Of a stretch of DNA of 64,000 nucleotides, positions 1 through 13,032 are shown piece after piece. The notes beneath the pieces are model-generated. The model ran no database searches. It was not told where the DNA came from and worked only from the letters and a program-made list of their open reading frames with translations. The position numbers were made by a program, and so were the translations under genes. The stretch is from Datnioides undecimradiatus (taxonomy: Eukaryota > Chordata > Actinopteri > Lobotiformes > Datnioididae). The stretch lies in the NCBI GenBank assembly GCA_008933995.1, contig WARS01000034.1:4008707-4072706 (forward strand), in the 5' to 3' direction. Numbering within the stretch: position 1 is the stretch's first letter; each line of letters opens with the position of its first letter.

Positions 1-1267
1 CAATTCTCATGGCTCTATTCAACGACGTTGGCAGCGTTTTCTGGAGGTAGACAATCAGTCAGCTCAGAGTTATTGTGTAATCACGCAGAAAGTAGAGCCA
101 TGAGATTTGATTTGGACGAGTAGTGTTGCTTTTGTCGCCAGTCTCCACCATTCAGAACCAAATTAAGGGGCAACACTTATTTGCCCATCATGGAGAGAAA
201 TAACAATAGTTGTGAATGCAGAGCACTTTTTCATTGCACTGGATTTTTCCTCTGCAGGCATTTCTCTGTCTTGGCCATTGTTGTTTCTTTCTGCAGGTTA
301 TAACTGTTTTGCTTTTACATTAGCTCGAGCAAGGAGTTTTGCTTTCTAATGCTTAACGTTTGACTACATTTTTGCCACTCAAATGCCACATTTACAGCCC
401 TGACCTTTATTTACAATGCCAGTGTTAACACCACAATCAGCTCCACTGATTTTCAGAGTCAATCAAAGCCACAATGTGCGTGTGCTCAAATCTACACAGT
501 ATCATTCTGCAGACACACACAGTAAGACCACGTTATGATGACAATGTTCCCACAAGCCCATTACGTGATTGTGTGGAGACCAGTGGTTAAATTAAAAAAA
601 CACCATATTCACCATCATCACTTATCAATTAATTAAAACAAAACAATTGAAAATAATTCTGACACTTTAGACAGCTTGTTTTGTCCAACAGCCCAGATAG
701 TCAACCAGTTAATATAGTCACAACTGTCAGATGTAAATATGAAGCAACAGTGGCAGATTGTGGGATACATCTGAGCTTTTTTACTGACATGAGGCTAATA
801 AGAGTGGTGAGGCTGAAGCAAAACAGAAAGACCCTAAAACTGTTTTTAAAGTGACATCTTTTGCATTACGCACTACTTCAACTTGTTAACAATGATGGCT
901 GCATTCTGGATTGGATTCAAGTACATGAAACCCAAAGTCAACAAGTGTACAACTGGACTTTCTTTAAAGTTAAGTCTACCAGCTGTATTCACTAAAAGCC
1001 CAAAAGTACAGAAAATACAGGGAAAAACATTCATTTGTCACAAGGTGTTTACTGTCAGTTTCTTAACAGTTGAGTTGAAGAAATGAGCTGAATAATGTGC
1101 AGAGTTGCACATGCTTTATTATATAGTAATAACTTATTAACCTTGTAGGTAAAGGGCGTTTTCTCTTGACTGGCTCATTAGTCAGCTCTATACAGCGGCA
1201 TACGGTGGCTTTTAACTGGGGGAAGGGCCTGTTTAAAGGCTTGGGAGGATTAGGTTATTGGATAGCA

Positions 1268-1270
<3 letters not shown>

Positions 1271-1310
<40 letters not shown>
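1271..1310. repeat. (GT)20 microsatellite
   Basis: An uninterrupted GT dinucleotide run of 40 bases. Such runs are abundant in fish introns and usually length-polymorphic. No coding role is visible. Confidence 0.97.
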
Positions 1311-1312
<2 letters not shown>

Positions 1313-4300
1313 GATGTTTAGTTTAATGCTGCATTCTGAAGTGTATAGCAATGCATCAGAACTGACCACATCAAATTAGAATGATTTATGGTCTTGTATT
1401 AGCATATACGGTGAGTGAGTCTTCTGTTGAGTGGAGCCGCAATAATAAGTCCGGCTGATTCCGGATGACTGACAGAGTAATGGTTTGAAGAAAACGGGCT
1501 TTTCTCAAACTACGACTGACTCAGTACATGATACAAGATGTCTTACATGTGGCATGATGTTATTCAAAGGCAGGTTAAGATAATAACACAAAACTATTGC
1601 TTTTAAAGATGAAACTATCCATCTCAAAGTGGCTACAACGTGACGTTTGTAACCACATTTGCTGTTGTCACATTCTCCTCATTTTTCCCTCGACTGTTGA
1701 CAACGTGTTAAAAATTGCAGGAATGGATTCATCCAATTTTACAACCGCACAGCAACGACGTGACTCATTTCAATTTCCAGTCACCGCAGCCAAATCAGAG
1801 GATTGCTCTTCTCTTTTGTCTCAGCAGCGTGGGTCCTATAGATGATCAGCGCTCGCATATGTTAACATATCACATTTGGATTAGGCTCTTGGCAGTGTGT
1901 TTGCTTGAGGATCCTCACCCTTTTGAAACATGAAGGGACCTTGGGAATTAGAGTGCTCAGCAGTGGAACGAATGAATCACAGCACAACAATAAATCATCT
2001 CTCACTGGATACATTTCATACTTGAGCATGTTATAACAATTCAATCCCAGTTACTATGGGCTCCAATGACGTTATTGTCTCAGGGCAAGTATTGATAGAG
2101 CCTAATGTATCCAAGAATGTTACGCATGAGTGTTGAGGTTCTTGTCCTCAGACAACATCTAGAAATGATCTTTTCACTGTCTTTTGTGCCAGTATTTGTC
2201 ATCCTTTCCTGTTCAGGAATCAGTGTGCTACTGTATAGGAAGGATTAAACAAGGCAGTAGTGGAATAATATAATGATGTGAACAATGTTGTTTCTAAATC
2301 ATGCTCTATTAGTCACCTACTTAAAGGAGATGCATCTCCTATAGAGTTGAGTTACACTTTCCTTTCTTTAGATGGCTTTAATCATTTCACTTTGCCTATA
2401 GAAGTAAACATAAAATGTGCTATTGATTATGCTTGTCCATCATGAAAGCAGCGGGGGAATGTGTTAAACAGGGACATTATTGAGCAGGATTACATTAAAA
2501 ATGCATGCAGGTGCGTACACTGTCAACAAATACTAATGAATAGGAAAAAGTACATTACTACAGTACTGCAGGATGACTAACACTCTGGATTTCTTTACCA
2601 TCTCAAACCTGGTATAATAAAGCTGAAGTATCCCTATAGGTACTGGTTAGTACATATCTGGTTAGTTTGTCACAACATCACTATAACATCATCATTTTTG
2701 AAATACTCCTGCATTTCAGGAATCAGTCATCAAACTGTGTATCTTGTTACTTTATCCTTGCTTATGCCTGTTTGATTTATTTCATACAGTATGCTGGTAA
2801 AAGTGGTAAAGGAGGCTGTTTCTTTTACTTTTACATATTGTATACTAACATACTTTCTGCTTTAGCTAATCAACAGTAAGTCTATGATGTGACTCTCATA
2901 TGGCTCTCTCATCAGTATTATATGGGCTGTCAGTCCTGCTCACAGACTGGGGAAGAGATTTGTCTACCAGTTGTCTGGCACAGGTGTTATTCTACCAGGC
3001 AAAGCTTTAACAGTGTAGGCAGAATATTCATAATACACCCACATCAGGATGGCCGCAGCCAGTGAACACACACTGCTGCAGCATTAATGGCCACCTCTGC
3101 CAGTTTACCAGCATGAAACCTGGAGGCCAGTGTGTTACTGTCATACAAAATACCGACATCTAAATTGCAAACTGCAATTTGCAAACTGTTCAACAAAGTA
3201 TCTGTAATGTGCATGTAAACTTAACGTAGTCCTTTGTATTAAATTAGTCCTTACCATATGATATATATAGTGAAAAAAATATTTGTATTAATATTTTCAC
3301 CCAGACAGGCCTCTTGAGGACTGAGATTTATTACTGCCAGACATTCAAATGAAAAGACGACAAATGTCACATGAGCAACACATCAAGAGAAACGTTTATC
3401 TGTTTGCTGCCCTGTGAAAGAAAGCCCTGTGAAGTATGATAGAAATATGCTTTGTGAGCAGCTTGAACACCATGTGGCATAATACAGATGACAGAGACAC
3501 ATCTGCACTGCGAGGAGAAAAAAAAACTCAAACATCTTAATAAGTTTTGCAGTTAGCAAAGTTTTCAAGTCTAAAAAGCAGCTGGGCAAAATGTGCTAAC
3601 AGGGCGCAGATAAACACAATTATTTCCAATTCAAATCATGTTGTTCAAGTATGTTCTTCATCAAGAGGCCTGTTATTAGTAGTGTTTGTCATTTGTTTAA
3701 AACATTAGCTCAAATATGACATAACCATGCCTGAATGGAGTTCTTTAAGTGTTTATGATGTTGTTCCTCAGTTATTGCATCATTTATACCTTTCCTTCTC
3801 TGTAGCTCTCTGTCACACCAACACATGTAAACAGATACTGTCTTTATGCCCCCATTTCTTGTTTTACATTATGACCTGTGACTTTACACTTGTGGTCCTC
3901 CCACCTCTCTTCACACATAAACAACAGTGTGCCCACACCACTCACATCTTTGTGTATTTGCTCAGCTGCACTTAAGGGTGTCAGAGGGCATCATCATGTG
4001 GAAGCGCACACACAAAGACACACATACACAAATGCGATATGTCAGTTGTCTGCTCTCCCGAGACTAGCTGCTACTGACTGGAACTGTAGGGGAAAAAAAC
4101 AGGGCAACTTCAATACATGCACACATTCAATACTCCTGAGCATGTTTGTGTGTCACTGTTATTCTTTTACACTCTCTGCCATGTTCACACACAAAGCTCT
4201 ACACACATTATGAGCATATGACGAGGGACCACTATAGACTGTATAGGATCGGAGTGGAAGGGAGCAGATTGTGCGTCAAATCGAGGTGTCTCAGATGTTA

Positions 4301-5977
4301 TACCCCTAGGACCTTTGTTGTATGCAAAAAACATCTGCACTGCCAGAGTGTAACGTACTGTAGAAAGACATAAAACACACATACACATATGAGAGGGACA
4401 TCCAAGTACTTGGAGGATACCACTAAGTCCCCAGGACTGCTGCGAGTGTCTCTGTAAGCCTATTAGCATTGCAAAGTTGCTAATTCCTGGTATTTTATAC
4501 CTTGCTGACAGTAGAGTTATCCAAGTAAAAGCTGGTCTGGTTAACATCATGACAGGGAAAAGAAGAAACATGGAGATGCTTGAAAATCGTCGTTTAGTGT
4601 ATGAATTACGGCTCTTGTGTGATTTAAATAGATCAAATCACAAGTGTGTGTGTTCAGTCATTCTAATTATTTATCATTTTGGCCCCCTACATCACATGTG
4701 GAAATTTTCTTATCCAGTTCATCCAGGTTTCAGTGCAGAGCCAAAGCTCACCTGACATTCACTGCAGTCTTATGAAGTTCAGTCACTGCCATATCTCTGC
4801 AGAGTTCAAAGTGCCTGATGTCTCTATCCACCCGCTCATCATAATGTTGTATGTTTTCTCTGTTGCTTTGCTCTTCATGCTCAAATGCTGTGTAAATTAG
4901 CAAGGAAAACTAATTTGATGCATGTCTGTTTTGGCTTTGATACACTTCCATGCATTAATTTCAAGGATTGCTTATCAACGTCACTTTAATCAACTTTCCT
5001 GACAGTTGAGACCAAATAAGAAGAAAATGCATGTTGAGTAATTGTTATGTGTGGGGTCTCTGAGCTTTGTTTCAGTCATCCTAAGATGTTTTCCCAGCTT
5101 TTCATATTTGTTGCTCCACTTGCTTTGTTGAATGTTCAGTTGCACACTCTGAAATCTTCAATTTATACTGAACTCTGTGTGAAAAAGAATGGAGAGTCCT
5201 GTTGTCAGTTTACAAAAACATCTAATCTTAGTTAAGACACTTGTCTGGGATACGAAAGCAGAAGGTCAGATGAGGCATCTGCACTGTGATTTTTAGATGG
5301 ATGTTATATCCAGCCATAAGGAAATGTCCCTTTTCAAGTAAGAACTCTTAGTGTGCAGCACACACATACACATGCCAAAAGAAACACATCCACAGTGCAT
5401 CGATCGCAGTAGAAAGTGCGGGGATTACAGTGTCAGATTAAGGACAGATGTAGCAGTGCAGGGAGGATCCTATTTCTTGGCAGGTAGCTAATGTCTCACC
5501 TTTGACCCCATTCACCAGTTTTGGCATGCTGCCACTGTCCCGGGCTTATTAATGGGTTTCCTGCATGTCCCGCAATGCCTGGGCTGTCACCAGCAAAGGA
5601 CAACGGGAGGGGAAGATAACGAAGGAGTGAGTGTGCATCCGTGTGTGTGTCCATTTGCTTATTTAAGCTTGTACCGCTGTCGTGAGTCCACCTCACCTGG
5701 CACCTGCATGCTCACACATACACAGCAGAGAACTTGCACAGAGAACACACACACACGAAAAACCACTTTACACCCATCCCAGACCGCAGCCATGTTGACT
5801 GTGTTAGTATTCGTAGGCAGGAAGGGCTGGTGATCTCTCAGGGAAGTGACAGTCAGAATGGGCCGTCTGGAACACTCTGTCATTCAGCCTGAGTCAGGGC
5901 CTGTCCAATTGATCCAGCCCAGCTGTCAAAGCCAATGAGAGACGCTAGACTAAGGAGCAGCAGGGACGGTTTGTGCT

Positions 5978-5998
5978 GCCAGGGGTTATGGATGATGT
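5978..5998 (+). repeat. 21-bp word, copy 1
   Basis: This word reads GCCAGGGGTTAT, then G, then GATGATGT. The same word occurs at 6811-6831 with one substitution (T in place of G at the thirteenth base). The flanks of the two copies do not match, so this is not an obvious tandem duplication. Confidence 0.6.
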
Positions 5999-6810
5999 AT
6001 AATATAAGGATGGTGTTTGTGTTATAAGCTACCTGGCAGGAGACAATCAGTTAGCTGTGGTTCTGTGGAATAGCTTTGGCGAGGAGAGCTATAACAATGT
6101 GACCTGATGGATGTTTATTAATGGCATTTATTTATGGGTTTTGGGCAGTGTCATGGCAAATATTAATGAGTTTTTGAAATCATGATACAAAGAAAAATGA
6201 CTTATTATGATTTCTAGAATTTATTATTATATTATTTATTATTAAATTATCTGGATTTTTTTTTTAATTTACCAGCTGTTTTACTAAGACTTGTGATTGA
6301 AGCATGGAGGAGATGGCTTTTTTTGAGACTTTTGACTGGAGACTATAAAAAGAATGTTAGCTTGCTGATATTTGCTGCACACAGCACAGCTGAGGCTGGT
6401 GGAAATATTATTTGGACTTTCATCAAAATGTTGGACAAACTGAAACTGTGACCTACTGTGATGTTCCAGTCAGTCAAGTGGATGTGATGATATCAGTGAA
6501 GATTATTAGAGATATTAGAACTTTATTTCCAAGGACTGCACACGATCCCCTGGAAATCCATCCCATAAAACAACCAACAAAGGTGTATAGAGAGGCTATA
6601 TAAACTTTATCAACAGATCAAAGAAAGTAGTGTAGCACCGATGCACTACACAATGACTGATGGGAGGAAACAGGATTATTACTCATCATTACTCCTTTTA
6701 GAGGTTATGGGAGACTTGATGTCAAATCACTGGCATGAGTAATTCACAGTGCCCAGGTGGGGTTTTAGATAATTGTGTGATATGGATTTGCCAAGATGTT
6801 TCATCCACCA

Positions 6811-6831
6811 GCCAGGGGTTATTGATGATGT
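6811..6831 (+). repeat. 21-bp word, copy 2
   Basis: This is the partner of 5978-5998, with 20 of 21 bases identical in the same orientation. It could be a shared protein-binding site, a remnant of an old duplication, or coincidence. Confidence 0.6.
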
Positions 6832-9004
6832 TCCCCTATATTTAGTATTCTTTACACCTGTATAGAGAGACTGCTCTGTCGACACGGTGTTTGGACAGCA
6901 TGTTAGTTGGCTCTATGTGCTTTAGTAGAGGCTGTTTTCCAGCAGCTATTGTCTGATGATGTATGGGCTGCTGTTTGGGCTTAGTCCACCTTTCACACCA
7001 TGCTTTATTCAGCCGTGTGATGTGGCAGTGTGAACTTGGCCAGATATTCACTCTGGACGTCTGATGATACAATGGCAGTGTCAGAGAAGACTGTGAACAT
7101 GGAACCATTTTTGGGCCGGGTGCTGGGTTGTAAGAGACATTCATCAAGCACTCAAATGGACGTAGAGTGTATTCAAAATGCTATTAATATGTTTACAACT
7201 TTTCAAATCAAATCAAAAGTTTCTTTTTCTGTATGCACTGATTCCTATTCAAATACTTTTGAGAGCCATGTTTCAGCCAAGGGGCAGAAGCTTGAAAAGA
7301 GTGTGTTTTCCATGTGTGTATATTGTAGTATATCAATATAACACATGGGCCGCTAACAGGTGTTAAATAAAGACTATCATAAGAATGTGTTTTGGCAAGT
7401 GGGTCGTTTTACCATACATGTAATCAATGAACTAGATTCAAATTTATTTGAATAACAGTAATTTGGCCTGCACTTATTCAGAGATGTTTGCATTTATACT
7501 GTCTATAACTATTTGCCCTGATGCATTCAACCACAAACATTTTGCACTTGTAATAACCTGTGACCTGCAGCTGCCAAAAAGCAATGCCACACTCTATTTT
7601 TTAATATATATTTCTTGTATAATGGCTACTGTGTATTAAGGGCCTTATACCATACCATTAAAGCCACTGGAGAGTTACTTGTATTTCCAACAATACTCTC
7701 TATCCTTGATATAATCACAGTGTGTGTACAGTATATACTGCAAAAGAAAATACAGAATTATTTCTGGTCTTCTTGAAACATTGTAAATCAAACAAACATT
7801 TGAAGAGGTGTACATACTTGAGTGCCCCAATAATTAGTCTAATACTCCAGATATCTCATCATGTAAAAAAGGAATATGAGTTTTCATTGACCAAATTAAA
7901 AACAGAATACTTGAGTATGCTGAGGCAATATTGGTTGCCTTTATTGAATTGTACGGCAAAAGTGGCCAACATTTGTGATTTCTAACCAGTCCTACATATG
8001 CTCATTTTGATGTATGTTGGGTACTCTTTGGAGAAATTGGAATGTAAGTTTAATCCACCATGTGCCCGCATTACGGTCTCAGCCAATTTCATTGCATGCC
8101 CTTCACGCTCCCTCTGATTGGACGTTTGTCCCATGCTCGATTCGATTTGATTAAGCTTAGCTCGAATGGCTCCTGGCTACTGGGAGCAAAAGGGGGAGAC
8201 GGTTGGATGAGGACTTTTTTTTTTTTATTTCTGAGACCTCTTCACTTAAATCAGTTGTCACAATCTGCATGACTAACCAGGACAATTGAGCAGAAGGTCA
8301 TATATGACCAATTTTTATTTATTTATTTTCAGCATCCTCTGTTAAACTTGAACACACATGCACGTTAGAGAAAGAGACTGTTTAAAATACTCTGTAGTGT
8401 AATTTAGCATCCATGTTAAATATTTCCATGTCCACAACTGAGGGATTTTATTCAGTCACATCCTTGCCGTGGCCTCCCCGTGTATCCAGCCTCTTGGCTC
8501 TCCTGGTCCACACTGAGCGGAGGAAGTCATCAAACAAGATGCCAAACCATTGCTATCTGATAGCAGGGACACTGACCTTCTCTTCCTCATATCTGATGGT
8601 GGTTTTTATCTGCCAGACAAATGTCAGAAATACCATTCCCCAAGCACAATCACTTTGGCACCACATCCAACTTTTCCTCCCCACACCCTGTCTTCCCTCT
8701 CCTCCCCCTAGACTGTGAACGGAGGAGCTCCAAGCGAGACATCTGCAATACCGCAGCTATCAGTCAAACTGTGATATAGGAGAGAACTCACAGCTCGCCC
8801 GAATCCTAAGGGTGAGAGGAGAATAGGAAAGTTGCTGGGACATGCGACAGAAACGTCAGCGACAGCTCCCCAAGGAATAAACATTTTACAATCAATATTT
8901 TCAAACATTTCAAATCACAATTTGAAAAATATGTGCACGGTGAAAGGGATCTTCCACTGTGATCAGCCTACAGAGAATTATTACCAAATGTCCATGCAGC
9001 TCAT

Positions 9005-9050
9005 TAAGAATAAGAATAAGAACTTTATTAATCCAAAAGGAAATAGAGCC
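9005..9050 (-). mobile_element. Likely LINE/SINE 3' tail, minus strand
   Basis: An AAGAAT/AAG-type short repeat runs into ACTTTATTAATCC, then AAAAGG and AAAT. On the minus strand this reads as ATTTCC, then TTTTGGATTAATAAAGT, then an ATTCTT repeat. That resembles the 3' tail of fish L2-type LINEs and the SINEs that share it, which end in a GGGATNAATAAAG-like box followed by a short microsatellite. The body of the element would lie to the right, but I cannot recognise it beyond about 9060, so the copy is probably 5'-truncated or very degraded. Confidence 0.45.
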
Positions 9051-11347
9051 TGTTTGCAAGTTTTAGCTCTTTGTTTTGCTGTCTGCTTTTGCTTAGATTT
9101 CACCATACTCATAGCAGCATTTCTAGACACATAAGGCAGTGATTTTAACCAAATGGATATTTTAATTGCATGTTGTATCTTGTTAGCTGACTAGTTAGCC
9201 AATCTTATAGCACCACTATCATATATATGGTTTCCTCTCTGAAGAGCTCAGCCCAATGCCAACTTTTTACTTTTTTACCTATATAGAGCAGCAGCCCATT
9301 CCAGCAGTAGCACTGCTAGCATCACAAGGTGTGCATTTCATATGCATAGCAGTATGGATACTCATACATTACACCCAGATGGCCCAGGGACCAACACGTA
9401 AGGTCATGACGGATTTGGAAGGGAATACAATGGAGACAAATTGTTTATGCTTGTTATGAAATCAGGTTGCTAGCATAACGATGAGTTGAGGGTGTCGTGG
9501 AATAGAAAATGAGTTCCCTGAAGGCATTGACTAGGAAATGACTGACTAATGCGTTTGCACACAAGAAGTGCTGCTGCCAGTTTGAGACACACAACTCAAG
9601 GGAAGGCTTAGAGGAATTCATCAACTTGTTGGGAAGTAAGTTCTTCAGGTAGTGTTGGTTTCTGGGGATGAGACAAATGCTTTGGCAGCACTGTATTGGC
9701 TGTGTTTAGACCAGCAGTTTGTAAGGTGAGGTTGGTGAGATTTGGGGTCCTGGAAGGGATTCTTTTAATGGTCTTTGCTGGAAATAAATCCAATAAAAAA
9801 TACAGAAAGATCTAAATTCAGCTTATTTGTGTGCCTTCAAAGTCTACATTGGCACTTTTCCTAATTTTGTGCCTCTCATGTATTACCATCACAGTTAAGT
9901 CACAAAGCTAAGCATCTGTTTAAAAAAAAAAATGTTTTAAAAAGTTCCCTCTGTCAATCCTCAAACCTCTTGTAACCATCTGGATGAGAATCTATTCTGT
10001 TTGCTGCACAGTTAAAGAACAATTAGAATCTGCTTGTGGCTGATTTTATTTGAACAAATATATAATTATAATATGTGCTCCAATATTTCATATCATATCC
10101 TCATGAAACAATAATGTGTGAAGTGCTACAAAGGCTCTCTGTCTTTGCAGTTTGTCTGATAAGGATTACATAAAGCAAAATGCTTGTAGGTGCGGGCACA
10201 TATGTGTGGACACAAGTGTGTAGACAGGTGCAGCTATGTGTTTTTCACAGCGTGGCAAAACTAAATTATCCGCAGAGGTGTGTGTTCCTCCCTGAGAAAT
10301 TGTGTACTACAAGACAAGAGAGAGAAGGGCGGGTGGAGGCAGGGACAGAGACCAACCACAAACGGAGCGAGTGAGAGAGAAAGAGAAGAGCTGGATGGAT
10401 TATAATTGAGGCAGGAGTCGATTGTTCCAGCATGGCAGACAAGTGCCACACTCTTAGACAGAGGCTAAGTAGGAGCAAGTTGGCCCACAGTCAGATTTGG
10501 GGAGCCAGGGTGCTTAATCATCCCAGGCTTGGTGCAAGAGTTGACAGATGAGTTATGAGCAGGCGCTACAGGTAGGAGCCCCAGTCTTCCCACTGCTCAC
10601 TATGACCTTCGCTCTGGCCATAAATAAAGCAGCGACCGTAAAAAACTGATTTAGGGTAACTGGGCCAGCCTTATCTTGGTCTGGGTTAATCTGGGTGGGT
10701 GTGGACAGGAAAGGCAGTAAAGGACCACAGGGGCTGATGTAATGCTCTTGTGCTGCAGGTTAACATCTGTATCCAGAACTGCAAGACTTGAGTCTAATCT
10801 CAATCATTCCAGACCATTTTCTCAGCCTGGTGCCAGTTTGGACATGGACCCATTTTACTCTCAGCAACCTTTTGATGTTTTCCTGCCTGTCCAAAGCCTT
10901 TGTTACATCTGTCTCTAAAACAATGTGGCACAACCAATCATGCCAGGCTGCATTAATTGTTTTGTACCTGCTTTCTCCAGAAAGATCTTAAAGTTTTACA
11001 TCTACCCTCCATAACCTGACTCTGTCTTCAGATCTGATTTCACAGATATGCAGATGTATGTGGCAGTGCCTCGATGTCTACCAAGTTGACAGCACAGTGC
11101 TTGTGCTAAAGTGGACAGTATGAGTTATATTCCTCATACACTTTGGTCTCTGTTGATGTGAATCCCCTCTTTCTCTTGCTACACACTTGTACAAAGTGAA
11201 GCCTAATGGAAAGGGATGGAAACCTTTTACGTGGTTTTTGAGAAATCCAGGCTCATGCTTTCTCTACAGAAACAGGATGAAATTTAGAAAAACAAGGATT
11301 TAAGGACAGGATATTTCAGATGCTTTCATATTGTGCATTAGCATTAG

Positions 11348-11385
11348 TACAGCCTTTGTCATTAGTAGTGATGACAAAGGCTGTA
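11348..11385. repeat. Perfect inverted repeat, 15-bp arms, 8-nt loop
   Basis: The left arm is TACAGCCTTTGTCAT at 11348-11362. The right arm at 11371-11385 is its exact reverse complement, and the loop is TAGTAGTG. Four more flanking positions can pair if wobble pairs are allowed, giving a stem of about 19 bp. As RNA this is a stable hairpin but shorter than a typical pre-miRNA stem. It could also be the ends of a tiny palindromic insertion. No target-site duplication was recognised. Confidence 0.85.
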
Positions 11386-13011
11386 TTGAAAAGTATAAGG
11401 GACCTTCATAAGCTCTACTTCTACCCCTGTTTCTATACAAGTGTGTGAGTTGAAAATGTTTCCATGCCATCTCAGACTCTTCACCTCAGTTGAGGTTCAC
11501 CTTATCCTGGCCATGGACCTTTTCATTTCACTAACAGTTACATGCTTATCTGCAATGATGTATCCTGTAGACACACTCAAATATATACACATCCAACATC
11601 CTGTTAAAGGAAACAGTAATAATTTGTTAGACCTTTCTGGCCCTGATACACTGATCACAGTACAGATACACATATGATGTTTTTAAAAGTTGTAGTGATA
11701 GTGATGAGACAGTTGGAACGTTTCCACCTTTTCAAACAACTGTCTTGTCAGTTTTGCATATCTTTTGTAAACAGTATATTCCAAAATTACTTAAAGTAGT
11801 ACCACACACCAAATAACACTGTCTGTTCCTGTTATTGTCTTACAGATTGATTTACGTTATCTGTATTAAAACCTTAGTCATCCCTTTTCATATGCTAATG
11901 ACATGCAGCATAGGTCAACATGCTATATTAAATCTCTGCAGGGTTAATATATCCATGTTTATTTCACTGCCCTGTAATGACATCATGGCAAGGTAAATTT
12001 CCATCAACCTTTTGACCTCTTGCCTTGTGTGATGTGAATTACATGGAAACAATTCTCCTAGAACGTTACTGTTAGTTGAAAGTAAGCTGTAATGAGTAAT
12101 CAGCAATTATTTCATCATCCAATTTCTATTAGAGAGGAGTTATTTTAATTAAGAGATTCATTAAGTTAGTTCATTAATTCCCCCCCAGGTGCCATGGATT
12201 CTCTGGAGAGTTTCAAATCAATCCTGCTGCCTATTATTTAATATCGGCACGAACAGTTGCTGAGTTAAAGGATAGGTTCCATCTGGTTTCATCTTCTGAT
12301 GTGGTAGCTTTATTGACAGTCAATTAAATAAATTTAAAAAAACACAGATGGTGATGGTTTTGGTTAGAAGGGACCTAACAATGGCCGCACTTATTATTCA
12401 ACTGGCAAATATAACCAATTCTAAATCCCATGAGTATCTTGCAGTAAGTAGAAACTGTGTCATTTCCACAGGATGCCAATCATAATCCCTTCAGCAGGCT
12501 GCTTAACTCCTAACTGACCATTGCACATAATGTCACTGCATTTGCCACATATTGCAGCTCAAGTCCTCTGCCTGCCCTCCAGCTGTATACAGTAGCTGTC
12601 AGCCTGGCACTTCTCTCAGTTGATGTATGCAGGATGCTATCTATCATTGCCACGACATTGCATATCCCCTTCAGTCTGACACATTTGACAGACACTCTCA
12701 CCCATTAATGCCATGGTATCACCTAGCTTGTTATCGCTGTATCTGCAGTACGTAGAAGGTTCCATAAGCGTTGAATGCTCAGTGCGTAGGATACAGTCAA
12801 GTCTCTGGAGCATGCAGCAGTGGGATAATTTCCCTGCTTAGTTCTTTGGAGAGGCTTCATGAATATTATACCTGCTGAGTGAATAGTCAAAAGATCACCT
12901 GGCTCCTCAGGCTCAAAAGGCATCGTGATGGATGTGAAATGTTGGAAAGACATCGTAGGACAAAGTGTTGGCCCACACCATCGATCACTCATGTGGAGCA
13001 GATGACACAAT

Positions 13012-13032
13012 TCTCTCTCTCTCTCTCTCTCT
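13012..13032. repeat. (TC)n microsatellite
   Basis: A run of about ten TC units, followed by TTCCAGTGG. The tract plus CAG looks like a splice acceptor, but no recognisable exon follows. Confidence 0.9.

Noticed and set aside
4185-4571. 128-codon minus-strand frame
   Set aside because: No domain or signal recognised and no homologue known to me. Frames of this length are expected by chance in 64 kb.
9455-9475. ATCAGGT donor-like word as a possible end of the preceding Ig1 exon
   Set aside because: The translation before it does not match the expected Ig1 end, and no acceptor-bounded open segment fits.
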